In this document: positions 1-11,117 of the stretch, piece after piece
Position numbering within the stretch: the first letter of the stretch is position 1
How the letters are laid out: every line of letters begins with the position of its first letter
Origin: Sinonovacula constricta
Taxonomy: Eukaryota; Mollusca; Bivalvia; Cardiida; Solecurtidae
NCBI GenBank assembly: GCA_007844125.1
Contig: CM017570.1
Coordinates: 49,095,036 to 49,159,035, forward strand
Length of the DNA stretch: 64,000 nucleotides
Reading direction: 5' to 3'
Made by a program: the position numbers and the translations under genes
Notes under the pieces: model-generated
Database searches by the model: none
What the model was told of the DNA's origin: nothing
What the model saw: the letters and a program-made list of their open reading frames with translations, nothing else

Positions 1-1165
1 ATATCCGGGATAAGGTCGCAGAAAAAAAACAGGCTCTCAACGGCGCTAAGCTCCAATACGCTCTCAAACACAACTGAGCAGGGCACAGCAGGACGGTGTC
101 TAGGAATATAAAGATCATGAACTCGCCAGAAAAAGGAGGACGTTTTCCAAGTCGATGATGCCTGTGATGAATTAATTAAACACATGCTAGAGCTCACTTT
201 TTACATATAAAAACGCACAGGCAAACATCCCACGAGTAAAAGGTTTTGATCCCGACAAAGAAACAATATTCTACCTGGTAATGAGCAAACCGCTATCGCT
301 TAGTAATTGTCGTGGTTGGGTAACTGCGAGCTTATCAATGATGCCAACGTAATCTAAGCAAATCTTGATGACACTAAACGTAGACGTCGATAGTCCTAAA
401 GAGCTGTGGAACACGCACAATAGGCATACGGTGGCGCCAGATCGCTTCGTCCAGGTGATACCTGTCTAGGTATCATCCTGATCTCACATGTCGGTGTGTC
501 GCTTACCGAGGTTCCAACTTGACAAGACCTGATAAATGCTATCCAAAAAAAACGTGCAGCTGTACAATTCGCTCACAATGAAGCTTACTTAGATCCTCAG
601 AGATTCCCCCTGTTTGAAGCAATACATACGCATGAGCACCGACGAATGCTACTAGCGAAAATGAGATGTATACGCAGACGAACAAAGGCCTGCTCGGCAA
701 GACGATGGAGAGCCTGCGTCTACTCATCGTCCTGAAGCGTGTGCGCGCCTCATATGTAGATATCAACCATTGCCGGATGGCCAACTCGTCGCACGCGTCA
801 GGTCACGTGTGCATAAGCACCGTTGATCCCACGGTTTAGATTGCGATTTTGCTTGACCGTGTGACATAGGCGGATAGTGTGCTCGAACACGCCGACGTAT
901 AACATCAAGAAAAAATATAGATTGCTTTCACAGAGCGAGTTGTCCAAAATATGACATCAGAGTGGCGAATATTAAGCAAATGTATGCTAGACGGCCATTC
1001 TTTAAATTCAGCTGCTAATCCAAAGAAAAGGGATAGATATTCAAAAGGTAAGAGGTCGTTCATTCGAACAGCATAAGGATTTCCTTTATGCTTCCAGATG
1101 GTGAGTTCAGGTTGATGTTCCATAAGATTTTGTTTTATTTATGAAGAGTGTGCAGTGTCGCAGCG
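1..1165 (+). pseudogene. Left-end conserved unknown gene, remnant (copy 1)
   Basis: This stretch aligns, with many substitutions and indels, to 34.7-36.1 kb and 58.3-59.75 kb. Shared landmarks include the CAGCAGGACGGTGTCTAGGA block near 89, the CCTAAAGAGCTGTGGAACAC block near 394, and the GTTCAGGTTGATGTTCC block near 1104. In the better preserved copies the plus frame reads as coding-like peptide pieces. Here the reading frame is gone. Similarity stops at about 1165, after which this copy continues into the rest of the element and the other copies do not. The protein family is not recognised. Confidence 0.5.
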
Positions 1166-1949
1166 CTGACTTTTTTACGGCTTTCGCGTTAACGGTAAGC
1201 GTGCCCATTACCCCAAGTGGGCAGGGAGGGACACAAAGGAGGAGACGTTGGAACTTCCCCGTCTTTCATGTCTCGGTTCGATGTTTACTCTCTCATATTT
1301 GTAGTTCTTCCGAGCGTCCATCACTTTGGGCCGCAGTCAAAAACACAGCTACTATCTTTCATTTTTTCATCATGACATATCCCGCTTTACTCTGGTTAAT
1401 ATCATCCGAGGCTGACCATTGAAATTCGCCACCTCCCAAAGGCCCGCGTGATTTCGTTATATGGTGTTTATGGGCTTGAACGTATTTTTGTAGTTGCTTG
1501 CAACATCGTTCGAACGAAAGATGCAGATTCACTGTCCGGTAATGGTTAAGATTAAAGTGACCATCCATAGCCGTGTTACGGTTTTTCCGGAGGACTTCTC
1601 CCTTTATGGGTTTCTACCCTACCGCGACCATTCTCGCCGAAACCGCATCCGTAAGTACTTCGACGTCGCCGAGGTTCATGAGTCGACCTCCCCTCCCCCT
1701 TTTTAGGAATACATCACCATCCTGGCCCTATTTTATGTAGTTCGACAGTTCAGGCGCCCTCTGCAGTGAAGCAACAGCATCGACGTAAGGCCGAGTAGCG
1801 TAGTCTGCACTGGGTTTCGACCCAACCCACCACCACGCCCACTAAAGATACGCATTTCACCTCAAGGACGACACTCATTGGCAAACCGTGGTTGTCTTTT
1901 CAGTTACCACGCTCGTCTTTAACTGAGATTGTGAGCTCAGAGATGTCCC
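1166..1949. other. Element interior without recognisable gene
   Basis: GC-balanced sequence belonging to the virus-like island. Short open frames occur on both strands, but none shows a motif or continuity across frames that I can defend. It may hold further decayed coding sequence. Confidence 0.4.
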
Positions 1950-2160
1950 TTGTCTCAAGAGCTTGAACTCGGACTTAGGGAATTTTATCTCCTTGTACGA
2001 CCAGCCTCCGACAGCGACAACAACGAGCAGACTACTGTGGGACCCGTTCAAGACGTTCTCCCTACGGTGTTCGCCTCTTCTAGGTGGATAAACAGCATCC
2101 TGTGTGGGCTGAAAGTAACAGGACCGTCCAATTGGGCACGTCTCCCTGGTTGAAAGAGAC
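1950..2160 (+). pseudogene. Possible structural-protein remnant
   Basis: A plus-strand frame contains the pieces VGPVQDVLPTVFASS and GLKVTGPSNW, which have the look of a beta-rich capsid-type protein segment. The frame then breaks, and 2160-2560 continues in shifted frames with several stops. The position, left of the other structural-type remnants, fits a structural gene. The assignment rests on resemblance of short pieces only and may be wrong; a chance open frame is the alternative. Confidence 0.22.
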
Positions 2161-3611
2161 GATGGGTCTGCTCTAAGCCTAGAAGCTCCAGCAGCCCTTC
2201 CACGATTCGAAAAGACCTAAGCGATGAATGAAGATTGAGATCGAGTAATCCTGTAGTTTCCTCAGGCCGTAGGGTAAGCTGCGGAGTGAGGCGCTGGCAC
2301 TGAGGTATTCTTGAGGCTGCTGAAAGGTCCAAAGGGCCGGGTGCACCAAGGTAATCTCCTTGGATGAGGTTACATACTCGGTGTTCATAATGTTGTACAA
2401 GCCAACCGTGTACTAGATCGACCGCAGACCAGCTGAACATGGCCGTGTGGATCTCAACGGCGGGCTGTGGGTTTTCATTTCAACGACAACCTAAATGAAC
2501 CAGAGGGGCGTGTCACCATTCTCATTCAGTCTGTCTACCTCTTCCATGTCTGCAACACTACCCGTCGCATCCTAACGGAAATTTAATGCGCCCTAATCCA
2601 GGATTCGTCCTGGGTTCCCGTGAACAACACTTACGACAGGAGGGCGCATGAACAGCTTTGCCACGTATTCGGGGTCTACCCCAAGATATACTGGCGGCAA
2701 AAAGAAAACCTCACCAGCGGCGGCCTGGGGGACGTTCACACGAGGGGCACGTTGCGTGGACCCAGACAGACTTCCGGTATGACAGCCAGGAAAAGAAGAC
2801 ACGTCGCCAGCTAGAACGCCGGAAGCCTAGACCCTGAGCACATGTTTCTCGGGTCGTAGGGTTCTAGAGGTCGCCATTGCATGGTTTCGTCTTTCGACTG
2901 GCTACCGCCTGAAAATACCAACTGTGTGTTTCTCGAGCAAGATCCCGGCGTTAATGGCTATTTAAGCACGTCCGTGTTAGTCGTCTCGAAAGGCTTCTCT
3001 CAAGATGGCATGGAGCGAATCAACGACTCGATCCGGTACTTTATGTGGGAGAGGCGCTAACCTAGTCCGGATTGCAGGCGGTTTCGAGGCGCAAAAGCAG
3101 TTCCTAGCCCTAGACATCTCCGGTTTACATCTACGCCGCTATCGCACGTAACCAAAGCGTTCTGCAGTACGCCGGGAGCGAGCTCAACGTGGTTTTCGGA
3201 ACAGGATTGTACATGGCTCCGAGCGATATGCTCCTAAACATCAATTCCTGCATCGCGGGCTACAACAACAAAATAACAAAAGCTCCAGCCGTCCTCCCAA
3301 TCGGCGTGTTGAGGGGGGTGGGGTCGATGTGGCTGTTAACTCTCCGCGGTCGTAGACTCAGGTACATGCTAGTTTCCATGACGGTAAAATCGCAGGGCCG
3401 CCGCGGTGGACTCGCTTGCAGCAAAACCGCATGGCGCCCAAAGCAGCGAAGATGTAACCACTGTTACTTGTGCTGCACGAGCGCATTGTGAGAGGAAAAA
3501 GGCTCTGGTTGTAAATTAGCTAATTGCCTTTTGGCTGGCGCTTGCTAGCCACCTACAGACGGCAACAAACCACTTGACGGCGAGAAACAGAGCCTAAGTG
3601 TGTTCGTCAAT
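2161..3611. other. Element interior, decayed coding sequence suspected
   Basis: Several open frames of 60-100 codons occur (for example 2620-2814 and 3189-3491 plus). Composition is like the flanking remnants, but no domain is recognisable and no frame continues cleanly from one piece to the next. I assign no product. Confidence 0.3.
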
Positions 3612-4366
3612 TTATCCGACTGCTTTGCCTGCAGTCGACAACAGCAATGAAACCAAGCTGCCAATGACACCGAGGATAGCAGCCGCTGCCCTCTCCGCGA
3701 GTTTTGCTAGTAGAGCGCCAAAGACTTTCAGCTGTTGTTTTTTTTTCATCTAATCCCGAACGCCATCGTTACCGGGTTGGGCCGGGGAGCGGCGCCAACA
3801 GTAAATGCAAGGACGATCGTGCTGATGGTCATCCCGATCGTTGTGAGGATGGAAACGACAATGATCACTAGCTCAGTCGGCGTGTCTTCATGCAGGATTC
3901 ACTGCAGGGCTACCCGAACACGGTTGATCTGCAATCTTTTCGGTGGGATGAAGCCACCTCGAGCCGTGCAGCCCGCTCGTCCTCGATGTTTCTTTATCTC
4001 TCGGAGATAAGCTGCTTCTTTTCGGTGTCATCCGTCGCTCTTAGAGTACCATTTTCTTTGTCGTTGTCGGAGATTCTGGTAAGGTGATTTACAAGCTCTC
4101 TTCGGTGTGTTTGCATGGCCTTATCGAGCCCTTGGTGTTCCCAAAACCGCATCATTAGCTCGGAACAGTCCAAGCCCGATGTATTCAGTGGTTGGGCTTC
4201 GATTGTTTTCAACGCGGTCTTCTCCACCTCAGAGCGGACGAACGCTGCTCTGTCTAAATCTGCCTATCTTGATGTTTCTTCCAGCACTAGCGAGCATCAT
4301 TTCGTCCAGTTTTCTATCAGTCCCCTGTATTTGGGCGACAGTTTGGGCGGGTAGTACAGCAGTCAT
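3612..4366 (-). pseudogene. Membrane protein remnant of the virus-like element
   Basis: Read on the minus strand from an ATG at 4366-4364 to a TAA at 3614-3612. The N-terminal part (MTAVLPAQTVAQIQGTDRKL and following) is hydrophilic and helical. After a frameshift near 4210 a long charged, coiled-coil-like stretch follows (4227-3994). A further frameshift leads to a clear transmembrane segment at about 3868-3800 (core LVIIVVSILTTIGMTIST). The gene closes with an alanine/leucine-rich hydrophobic tail at about 3725-3615 (ending LSTAGKAVG). Total span is about 250 codons with at least two frameshifts. It lies opposite to the neighbouring structural remnants. A virion or host-membrane protein is a reasonable inference; the family is not identified. 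Confidence 0.5.
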
Positions 4367-5119
4367 TTTGCGGAGCCCCTAGTCCGAACCATAGAGTTCA
4401 TCCAGGACAATAGCCTGATCGCAAGCCCCCTTATCCTTGATGCCATAGTGGATAGCTGTATGGATCCTCTAGATTGTATGTTGACCAGATCAACGTCTGA
4501 GTAAGCCTTCATACGGAGCTGATCTCTTTCGTCGATTGTGAAATTGTTGGTAGTCCCGACTTGCAGGAGGTAGACCCTCACCCGATTTGTGGTAAAACTC
4601 ATCAACGCTTCCCGTAAGTTATTCAGTGGGGAGTGAGGTAGTTGCAATATCGTTCGTTGCCAAATCAAACAGCGCCCGGTCACCGAAGTTTTCCAGCGGG
4701 ATGCCCTTGTCAGACATTGTATTAAAGAATCCGTGGCTGGGTTCAATTAAAGATGTTGCAAAACGCTTTCGGCCAAAAACTCAATCCTCACTGGAGCCTG
4801 AGAGAATCCCTAGGAGTCAATGCATCCGCTCGTCAGTTGTGATCACAAAAAAAAACCTCCGCAATCGACCAGAATCATCAGCTCTTAGCGAGGTTTTCGA
4901 AAATCCAACGATGTCATTGTTCCAGGAACAACCCGTTTAACCTTCTTAATCAAGTTATTCTTGTAATCATAAGTATCAACGACAGTGATTTGTTCGGATG
5001 TTTCATCGACCTTTAGAAAGCGGAAAACGAACGGGTTAATGCCCAATATCAAGATGTTGATACCATGGATAACAGAAGGGCCAATCGGATAAGAACCGAC
5101 GCCGGGGACAGCTCTTTGT
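4367..5119. other. Element interior, ambiguous reading frames
   Basis: A 127-codon minus frame (4363-4746) and a 104-codon plus frame (4626-4940) overlap. Neither shows a recognisable domain, and codon-level continuity with the neighbours is poor. Some part is probably the start of the plus-strand gene that becomes readable at about 5120. Confidence 0.3.
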
Positions 5120-5761
5120 CAGGACTACCGGCGATGAGAATGCCAAATACTCAATTAAGATCATTGCCTTGGAGTTCGAGATGCTAACCAACAGTGAGTT
5201 TGCCGGCAACATCCAGCAGGAAAGATGGCGATCCTCTATGACCGGGTCCTCCGGCACCGCAAGATAGTGGCGGACGAGTCATAAACGCTGAGAGACATAA
5301 ACCTGAACGTCCCCGCTCCATCGATGAATGGGTTCGAGGAACCGACTCAGCCCTTTGAGTGTCAGAGCAAAAGCTTCTATAACCCCAATATCAGGAAGGT
5401 GGAGGTCACTATCGAGGGCATCCCAAACCTTAACCAGGCCTGGGACGAGGTCAGAAAACGTATGGCGGGTTAAATAAATCAACACCCAGAAGTGGCCATG
5501 GTAGTCAAGGACATCGGGCTCCACGCTGGCGACCTAGGTAAGTACCTTACAGAGGAATTCGCTCTCTTGCTGGACTTAAGGTCCACCGAAGACGACGGCT
5601 TGCATGACAAAAGCCGCCGGGTCGAAAACTCCAGCGAGGGGATCACAAATCAGGTCGCCAAAGAAGCGGAAGCTCGGGGAGCATTGAACATATACCTCTT
5701 TGTCCTTATGGATGCGCAGCTAAATATCGGGAATGGACTATTCGTCATGGCTATTTACTGA
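5120..5761 (+). pseudogene. Virion structural-type protein remnant, C-terminal half
   Basis: Two frames carry it. A first piece (about 5120-5267) includes SIKIIALEFEMLTNSEFAGN and ends at a TAG. After a frameshift, one frame runs from about 5285 to the TGA at 5759-5761, interrupted only by a TAA at 5471-5473. It includes FYNPNIRKVEVTIEGIPN (about 5370-5427), then LLLDLRSTEDDGLHD and SEGITNQVAKEAEA. The near-continuity of about 155 codons, in an island where all else is broken, makes the frame credible. The strand-rich pattern with a conserved C-terminal domain is like structural proteins of eukaryotic virus-like transposons. That identity is inference; the frame is what I see. Confidence 0.5.
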
Positions 5762-6583
5762 AGAACCCTACTCTACGATAATTTGCGGCTTGACTGGCTG
5801 ATGGAAAACGCAAATCGTGCTTGACCTCCTCGATGGCCCATTCCGCGGCCGTTTCGATCACGTCGCAATCCTGTGTCTCACGACCTGGCATAACAGGATA
5901 GCGGCAGCGCCCGTACATGCGGGCAGACGAGCAGTTTTACGTTCTAGATCCAGGTGAACGGATTAATAATTTGTTGCGCGCTATCTTTCTAGTGTTTCAA
6001 TATCAGCCGAGCTGGCATTTAGCGACCGCCATGCCAAGGCATCGGGTCTGGGTCCTGTCTCAGAGGTACAACGTCGTCCTTAAAGACCTCCTAGAGCAAA
6101 CGCGTTGGGTCGCTCTCGTCCCATGCGAGGCTCGGGATAGTTTAGACAAGTGCCTGTGTGAAAATGACATCGTTCCCGCAGCCGACAGGCCTGCCGTGCG
6201 TGAATAACTTGATAAAACGAAACATGCGAAGCTGTTGTTAAATACCTCGCAGCGATTTAGGTATGCTGTGTTAACACGAAACGCCTATACATTGCCAACG
6301 CCTGCGTCGGGAAGAAGTGGCGGCTTTTCTTCTTGTCACCATAATTAGAATGACCGAGACTCTTGGCTCAACATAGTTCCAGATGGTGGAACCTACCAAA
6401 GCCGATAGAGGAGGCACCGTCATGGCAGAAGGATGGGGCGCCGCTAGAGAAGGTGACTAGGAGCAAGAACCCCAAGACGATCGCTGCTGGGCTGGCTGGG
6501 ACAGATGCAAGGAAAATAAACGATCAGAAACTCCTAGTTGATTTGCGGCACTTAAGGCGGCGGTGGCGGAGGCGGAGCATCCG
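5762..6583 (+). other. Element interior with plus-strand fragments
   Basis: A 96-codon plus frame at 5917-6207 and a 74-codon plus frame at 6363-6587 sit between the structural remnant and a small membrane-tail frame. Their products are not recognised. A shifted frame at about 5990-6083 is also protein-like. Probably one or two decayed genes, but I cannot join them. Confidence 0.3.
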
Positions 6584-6724
6584 ATGAAGCGACGGTCGAC
6601 GGTCAACGACCGCGAGTCCCATACTCCGTCGGACATGCACAAACCCCCGCCACAATCATCAACGCTACAATGGCTGATAATCGCTGGAGTCGTAGTAGCC
6701 CTAGCTAGACGTGAACCCCGTTAA
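6584..6724 (+). pseudogene. Small protein or C-terminal piece with membrane anchor
   Basis: An open plus frame of 46 codons runs from ATG 6584 to TAA 6722-6724. It is basic and proline-rich first (MKRRSTVNDRESHTP), then has a hydrophobic run LQWLIIAGVVVALA followed by basic residues and the stop. This is the pattern of a tail-anchored or single-pass protein. It overlaps the end of the preceding frame (6363-6587) by a few bases, as tightly packed genes of small DNA elements often do. It may instead be the C-terminus of a longer gene. Confidence 0.35.
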
Positions 6725-7977
6725 ATGGTCTAACTGCGTTATAATGTCTACTCAAGCAGACGGAAGGGAAGAAGTCTATTCGACCTACTGCGGCGCCGAA
6801 GTAGCGGGAACCGCACTCGGCTATGCCCGCCTAGGCAAGACAGCAATCGTAGGGCGTACCATAAACTGGAATTCACCCCACGGGACGTTGCCATAAATAT
6901 CGTCGGCGTCACCGCCGCGCTCGCCACCAGAGATCATGGACGATAATCACCGGCAAGGCCACGCCTTCCAAACATTCCAAAATATTGACAAACAAAAAGC
7001 TTGAACCGATTGTGCCCGAGTCCCAGCTGACGGACATCTACCATCCGTCCGACGACCAGCAAACTAGAGAGATTGGATTTAGCATTTTGCACTCGGAGCG
7101 GCTGGGCTCGCTGATTTCTTGTTAGAAAGTGGATTAATTCATTCTGTATCTGCTTCATTTTCCGCCCCTTATACACAACTTTCGACGAACTGTTTAATAA
7201 AATGCTGGAAGTATGCTTCGCCGCTAGACGGCATACAATTCCTGGGCCCTTAGCTCCCACTTTGATCAATGTCGCGAATGATTTACTCAAAAGCTGGCGG
7301 AAGGATAAAAGGATCATGATGTGTTTCGCAGATAGGCAGCTAGCAGGCCGGACTCACCTTTGGGCAACAACTGGGCAAGTACCCGAGCCTGTGGCTTCTA
7401 CGTGTTGGTGATCACGCTCTTGGAATATCTCCATGGATTAGTAGCTCGCTAGACTATACTACAGCCCCAGCTACTGAAAGATGCAAACGGCGATTTAAAA
7501 ATTGGCGGCCGCGGCTGGGGTTTCTGAGGCCAATGTCCGAGACTTTCTTAAAAAGATTGCCATCTGGCAAATCTACCTTCCTCTTCCAAGCCAAGTTTGA
7601 CGTTTCAGTACCAAACGAAGTGCATCAGGTCAAGCTCTTATTTTTTACTACACGACACGGTTCGTCGGAAGAGATGCAAGTATGCCCATGTTCAAAGCCG
7701 CTGAACCGCTTACTATGAAGAAGGCTAAAGGGGTCGCCTTTGATCTCGAGCGGATCTACAAGCGGGGCCCGCTGCGATGGCCGACACTGCTTCACATCAA
7801 TCCTGGGCGGGAGTTCATGGGCTCTGTGTCCCAGCTTCTGGCGGAGCATGGGATTTAGGTCAGGCGCGGTCGTTTTAACATCCACCGTGATCAATTTTAG
7901 AGCGGTTGAACCGGACACTTGCTGAACGCTGGTTCGGGCACCGAAATGAGGGCGAAATGCGACTGGGCGATCAGACA
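6725..7977. other. Element interior without assignable gene
   Basis: Open frames on both strands (for example 6934-7317 minus, 7625-7978 minus, 7202-7411 plus) are 60-130 codons long. None shows a motif, and none continues in a neighbouring frame convincingly. The stretch probably contains decayed plus-strand coding sequence. Confidence 0.3.
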
Positions 7978-8258
7978 AACGCGTCCTCTATTACCTAATG
8001 GATGGACCTAGGCGAGGCTTTGTGCGCGATGAACTTTTGGTGGTGCCCCCAGACACCCAATTATTCCAGATTGGGTTCCTAAGCGTTGAGGGCTACGGCC
8101 ATTCTTTTTCGATTGCACTTAAGACAGCTCAAGAATATATTGTCATGGATGTGTTGCATGCTGTACAACGGTGGTTTTGGGCCTCCTTGAGCTGCAGAAT
8201 GTTGTTGACATTGAGGTCGAACCCCATGAGTCCCTTGGCTCGGTCTTGGCGCTTGTAG
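7978..8258 (+). pseudogene. Unrecognised plus-strand gene fragment
   Basis: The plus frame includes RVLYYLMDGPRRGFVRDELL and VVPPDTQLFQIGF before running over the 3' end of the opposing HNH segment. The first 35 or so codons look protein-like; the part beyond about 8080 lies antisense to the minus-strand nuclease piece and is probably a shadow. If real, this is the last plus-strand gene before the convergent replication module. Family unknown. Confidence 0.3.
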
Positions 8259-8340
8259 GCCACGGGCTCCCTTTGGATCGTCATGCGGAGTTGCTAATCT
8301 GTAAGTTGCCTGACCTCTGAACCCTCCTCCGGAGGACAGA
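8079..8340 (-). pseudogene. HNH-nuclease-like C-terminal segment of the replication gene
   Basis: Read on the minus strand: an ILQLKEAQNHRCTACN piece (about 8205-8150), a frameshift and apparent loss of the middle, then DNIFLSCLKCNRKR (about 8135-8095) and a TAG at 8081-8079. The paired C-x2-C elements, with an Asn before the second pair, are the zinc-ribbon frame of HNH endonucleases. The central catalytic histidine region is missing, so this copy is dead. It follows the helicase-like segment on the same strand, suggesting one polyprotein or gene cluster. Confidence 0.5.
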
Positions 8341-8985
8341 CAACCCGTTCGAGTTGGTGCATGTACTCTACTCGAGACACAACAAGGTAGGCCAGATTGG
8401 ACTACTGCAGAGAGTCGTTAATGATCCATACTTTTGTGAGCCGTGGATTGTTAGGCCCTGGGAGGAGTGAACTGTGATATAATACCCCAGACGTCATCTG
8501 TCTGTATAGCCGCCTCTGTTTTCTCAACTGGGACGTCCACGATGTCGTTGAGAATAACCTCCTTTCGATATGCGCCCGGAATCGCCATCTGAATATTCTG
8601 CTTCCGACATTATTTCGGGTGGTCGAGAAGAGGTACACAGTATGTCAGTATGAGGTCTACATGCATCTACAAACCGATCCCATCCAATACAGCAAGGGAG
8701 CACCCTTCGCATCGCTCAGCAATGGTCTTAGCCGGGCCTGAAACGGATTTTCCTTTTCAGGTCCCTGAGGGCCGGGTCCTTCGCTCTGTGGTCGACCTCG
8801 ACTTCCTCATAGTGGTCCGCCTTCTGCCGCAGCCAGTTGTGCGGCATCTCTCCGTGTATTAGGGCTTGGGGTGTATACAACGTGCTCTTGTCTCTCCACT
8901 GAGCTGGGGCAACGGCGGGCAGGTTTTTTTTATTTCGAAGAGGCACCAGTTCTCTCTGCAGTTGCTTTTTTAAGGGGAGCAACAA
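8341..8985 (-). pseudogene. SF1-helicase-like segment of the replication gene
   Basis: Minus-strand pieces in order: AVAPAQWRDKSTLYTPQ and GEMPHNWL then EEVEVDHRAKDPALRDLK (8985-8728); a frameshifted middle with KEVILNDIVDVPVEKTEA (about 8560-8500); and VWIINDSLQ, a TAG, then SNLAYLVVSRVEYM (about 8430-8360). The last piece matches the Y-x3-SR form of SF1 helicase motif VI. A Walker A motif is not visible; it may be lost between the polymerase and helicase pieces. Stops and at least three frameshifts show it is inactive. Confidence 0.5.
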
Positions 8986-10530
8986 ACGCCCCGACCTCTT
9001 GCAGCTTGTGCAGTGCTATTTTACGTAAATGGAACCGGTTGCCAAATGGGCAGCCTCGTCAGGCGTGAACCGGCGAAGCATCTCCAGGAGGTTGATTTGG
9101 GCGTAGGCCAGCATGCTGGATCTTAGTTGGGCGTAGTGCGGCTGGCTGTTGCCTAAGCAGGTGAGGACAATGCTCAGCGGGCACCTTACTGGGGCCCCGA
9201 CCAGCTTGCCGTTTTGGCGGGTATCGCGGACCAGGAAGTCAAGATTTCCGGGGTCGGCCACGAGTCTCCTGGTCAGCCCTTTTCTATCAGCATTGCTGCC
9301 CGGGGTAAATTTCCTGATTATGCTGTAGCCCTGGTTTCGGTCTTCCGGGAGCCAGGCTTCCGTTTGCTTCTCGAATGCAATGATAGTCTTTCGGACCTTG
9401 AGATAATTCAGCAGACTACTTTCCACACGGTCGGACAACAGGGACGTCAGGCCCAAAAGTTCCCTCTGAAATGCTTCCCAAACCTGGCATGGATGACCGG
9501 GTAGATATTTGACGTTAACTTCCACTCCTGGACCTCGACGGAGCCTGTACCAATGTCTTCCGGGAGAGTGTCACTGATGCGGTGGCCCGGATGACCGAAA
9601 CTTTGGAAATAAGGCTTGACCTCATCGTGTCCCTGGAAGACTGTGGGTAGCAGCCCTTCATACCGATGTCGTAACCCATCGCGTCCCATAGCCCGCCGTT
9701 GCCGTGCTCCTCTCAAGTCTTTTTGATATCTTCGAGGGCTCTTTGGCCTTGATCCTGGCTGCATGATTCTCGCCAAAGGCTCTCTCGGCTAGGGACTCAT
9801 CCCACAAGATTCTACACACTCTCTGCAGTCCTTTGTGGACATCCTGTGTTCGGTACGTGCGGCTGCCCGGGAGCACTAACTGGTCGACGCTGAGCTACCT
9901 GTATTTTCCTCCAAACAGCCAGACGGCTATCGGCTCACCCTGGGTTGCTTTACGAATGGCTTCCCAGACGTCTCCGTCATAAGTGTGGACCTCTCTTGAA
10001 GCCGAGAAGTGGATGTCTTTGGACCAGGCGTGGTTGTAATGGCAGATGAGCTCTACCGACTGCCACCGACATTGCTAGTATTGGCTGATATTTGCCAGGG
10101 TTGTAGATGTCCTCCCCAGCGATGTCCCGCAGTACGATTGCTCTTTTGAGGAAGCTTTCGAGAACTGCTCAATCGTCCATGGTGGCACCTTTCTCGTGAA
10201 CCCTTTTCTCCATCCCCGTAAGTTTTTGCCGGCTAGCTTCTGTGAGTCGAAAACCCGTCAGGGCACCCTTGAAATGCTCGATCACTCGCCGTACTACGCA
10301 ATTCAGGTCATCATCCCTTAGGGGTGTGAAGTTGGGGGGTGGGATTGAGTTTGTAAAAGGGTAGAGCCCATACACCACCGCTGTGGCCGAATAGGCGTTC
10401 TGATAAATCTCACTGTTAACCTCAACAAAGGCGCCCTGCTTTAAGTCCTGGGAAAGTTCAACGACCGCCTGTCCCTTATTCCTCTCTGCACATACTGTGC
10501 CGAATTTACCTTCGACTGCCCAGTAGTCCT
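8986..10530 (-). pseudogene. Family-B DNA polymerase remnant
   Basis: From about 10530 a minus frame runs about 118 codons to a TGA at 10171-10169 and resumes in the same frame (AVLESFLKRAIVLRD). A piece near 9995-9955 reads GDVWEAIRKATQGEPIAVWL. The 9876-9658 frame holds the segment before the palm. The best part is 9525-9016, a 169-codon frame with a palm-like helix (SSMLAYAQINLLEMLRRF) followed by ATGSIYVK. In active family-B polymerases this last motif is the D-T-D-S metal-binding turn; here the aspartates are replaced, so catalysis is lost. Protein-primed replication is possible but not shown. Confidence 0.55.
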
Positions 10531-11117
10531 TGATTATCTACCCCAAGAACTTGATTCGCAGGAGGAAACTGCCCTCTGGAAGAATGTGAGCGGCCGTGTT
10601 GTTCTTGCTTCTGTCATGCGGCGTCTATGGCCCGTCGGCCGGCTCTTACGTACATAACTTTGGCGATCTCGATGTCAGCTATATCAAGGGGGTCCTCTGT
10701 CTCGCCCTTTTATGTGGATAAGACCGCGGTGGCACTGGACATTTCACTAGTGGAGACCCCTTGTCATTCTTGTCGATGAACACTTAGAGCCAGGCATTTC
10801 TGCAAAAACTGTTCTTTACAATCGTCTATAGTGCATACTGGATTATCAAATATACAACACCTCTTTCTAATAGGGCATTTCGATGGTCATACCCACACAT
10901 TTCTTGGCAAAGGCTCTCTGCTGCAAGTAATGTTTTGACCCCTCCCTCTTATAGCCACAGGCCATGTACAGCCCCGAGTGTTTTTTGGCGCCTACCTCGC
11001 AGAATGTGCAGGGCCTCGTGCCGCAACCTTTGCGAAATTTCATGAAGTGAATTCTGCAAAAGTCCCTGGGACAGGATTGGCCGCAGCTCTCGGTGAGCAA
11101 GACGGCCATCCCCTTAC
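10531..11117 (-). pseudogene. Cys/His-rich small protein or N-terminal zinc module
   Basis: An 80-codon minus frame (11109-10867) contains CGQSCPRDFCRIHF, then FRKGCGTRPCTFCEVG and a C-G-Y-K end. The spacing C-x3-C-x4-C-x-x-H followed by C-x4-C-x2-C suggests a zinc-binding fold. It starts 8 bp from the right edge of the island and points into the polymerase gene, so it may be the N-terminus of that gene or a separate small regulator. The stretch 10531-10866 has no clear frame. Confidence 0.4.

Larger units (their letters stand above)
1..11117. mobile_element. Degenerate virus-like DNA element, copy 1
   Basis: A GC-richer island that ends abruptly near 11117, where AT-rich repeat DNA begins. 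It holds broken gene remnants on both strands: structural-type plus-strand pieces (about 2.0-2.15, 5.1-5.76, 6.58-6.72 and 7.98-8.26 kb), a minus-strand membrane protein (3612-4366), and a minus-strand replication module (about 8.08-10.53 kb) with family-B polymerase, SF1-helicase-like and HNH-like segments. The two sides converge near 8.08 kb. The left end runs off the window. I saw no integrase, packaging ATPase or terminal inverted repeat, so a formal family (Polinton/adintovirus-like or other) cannot be given. It is a fossil: frameshifts and stops interrupt every gene. Confidence 0.6.
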
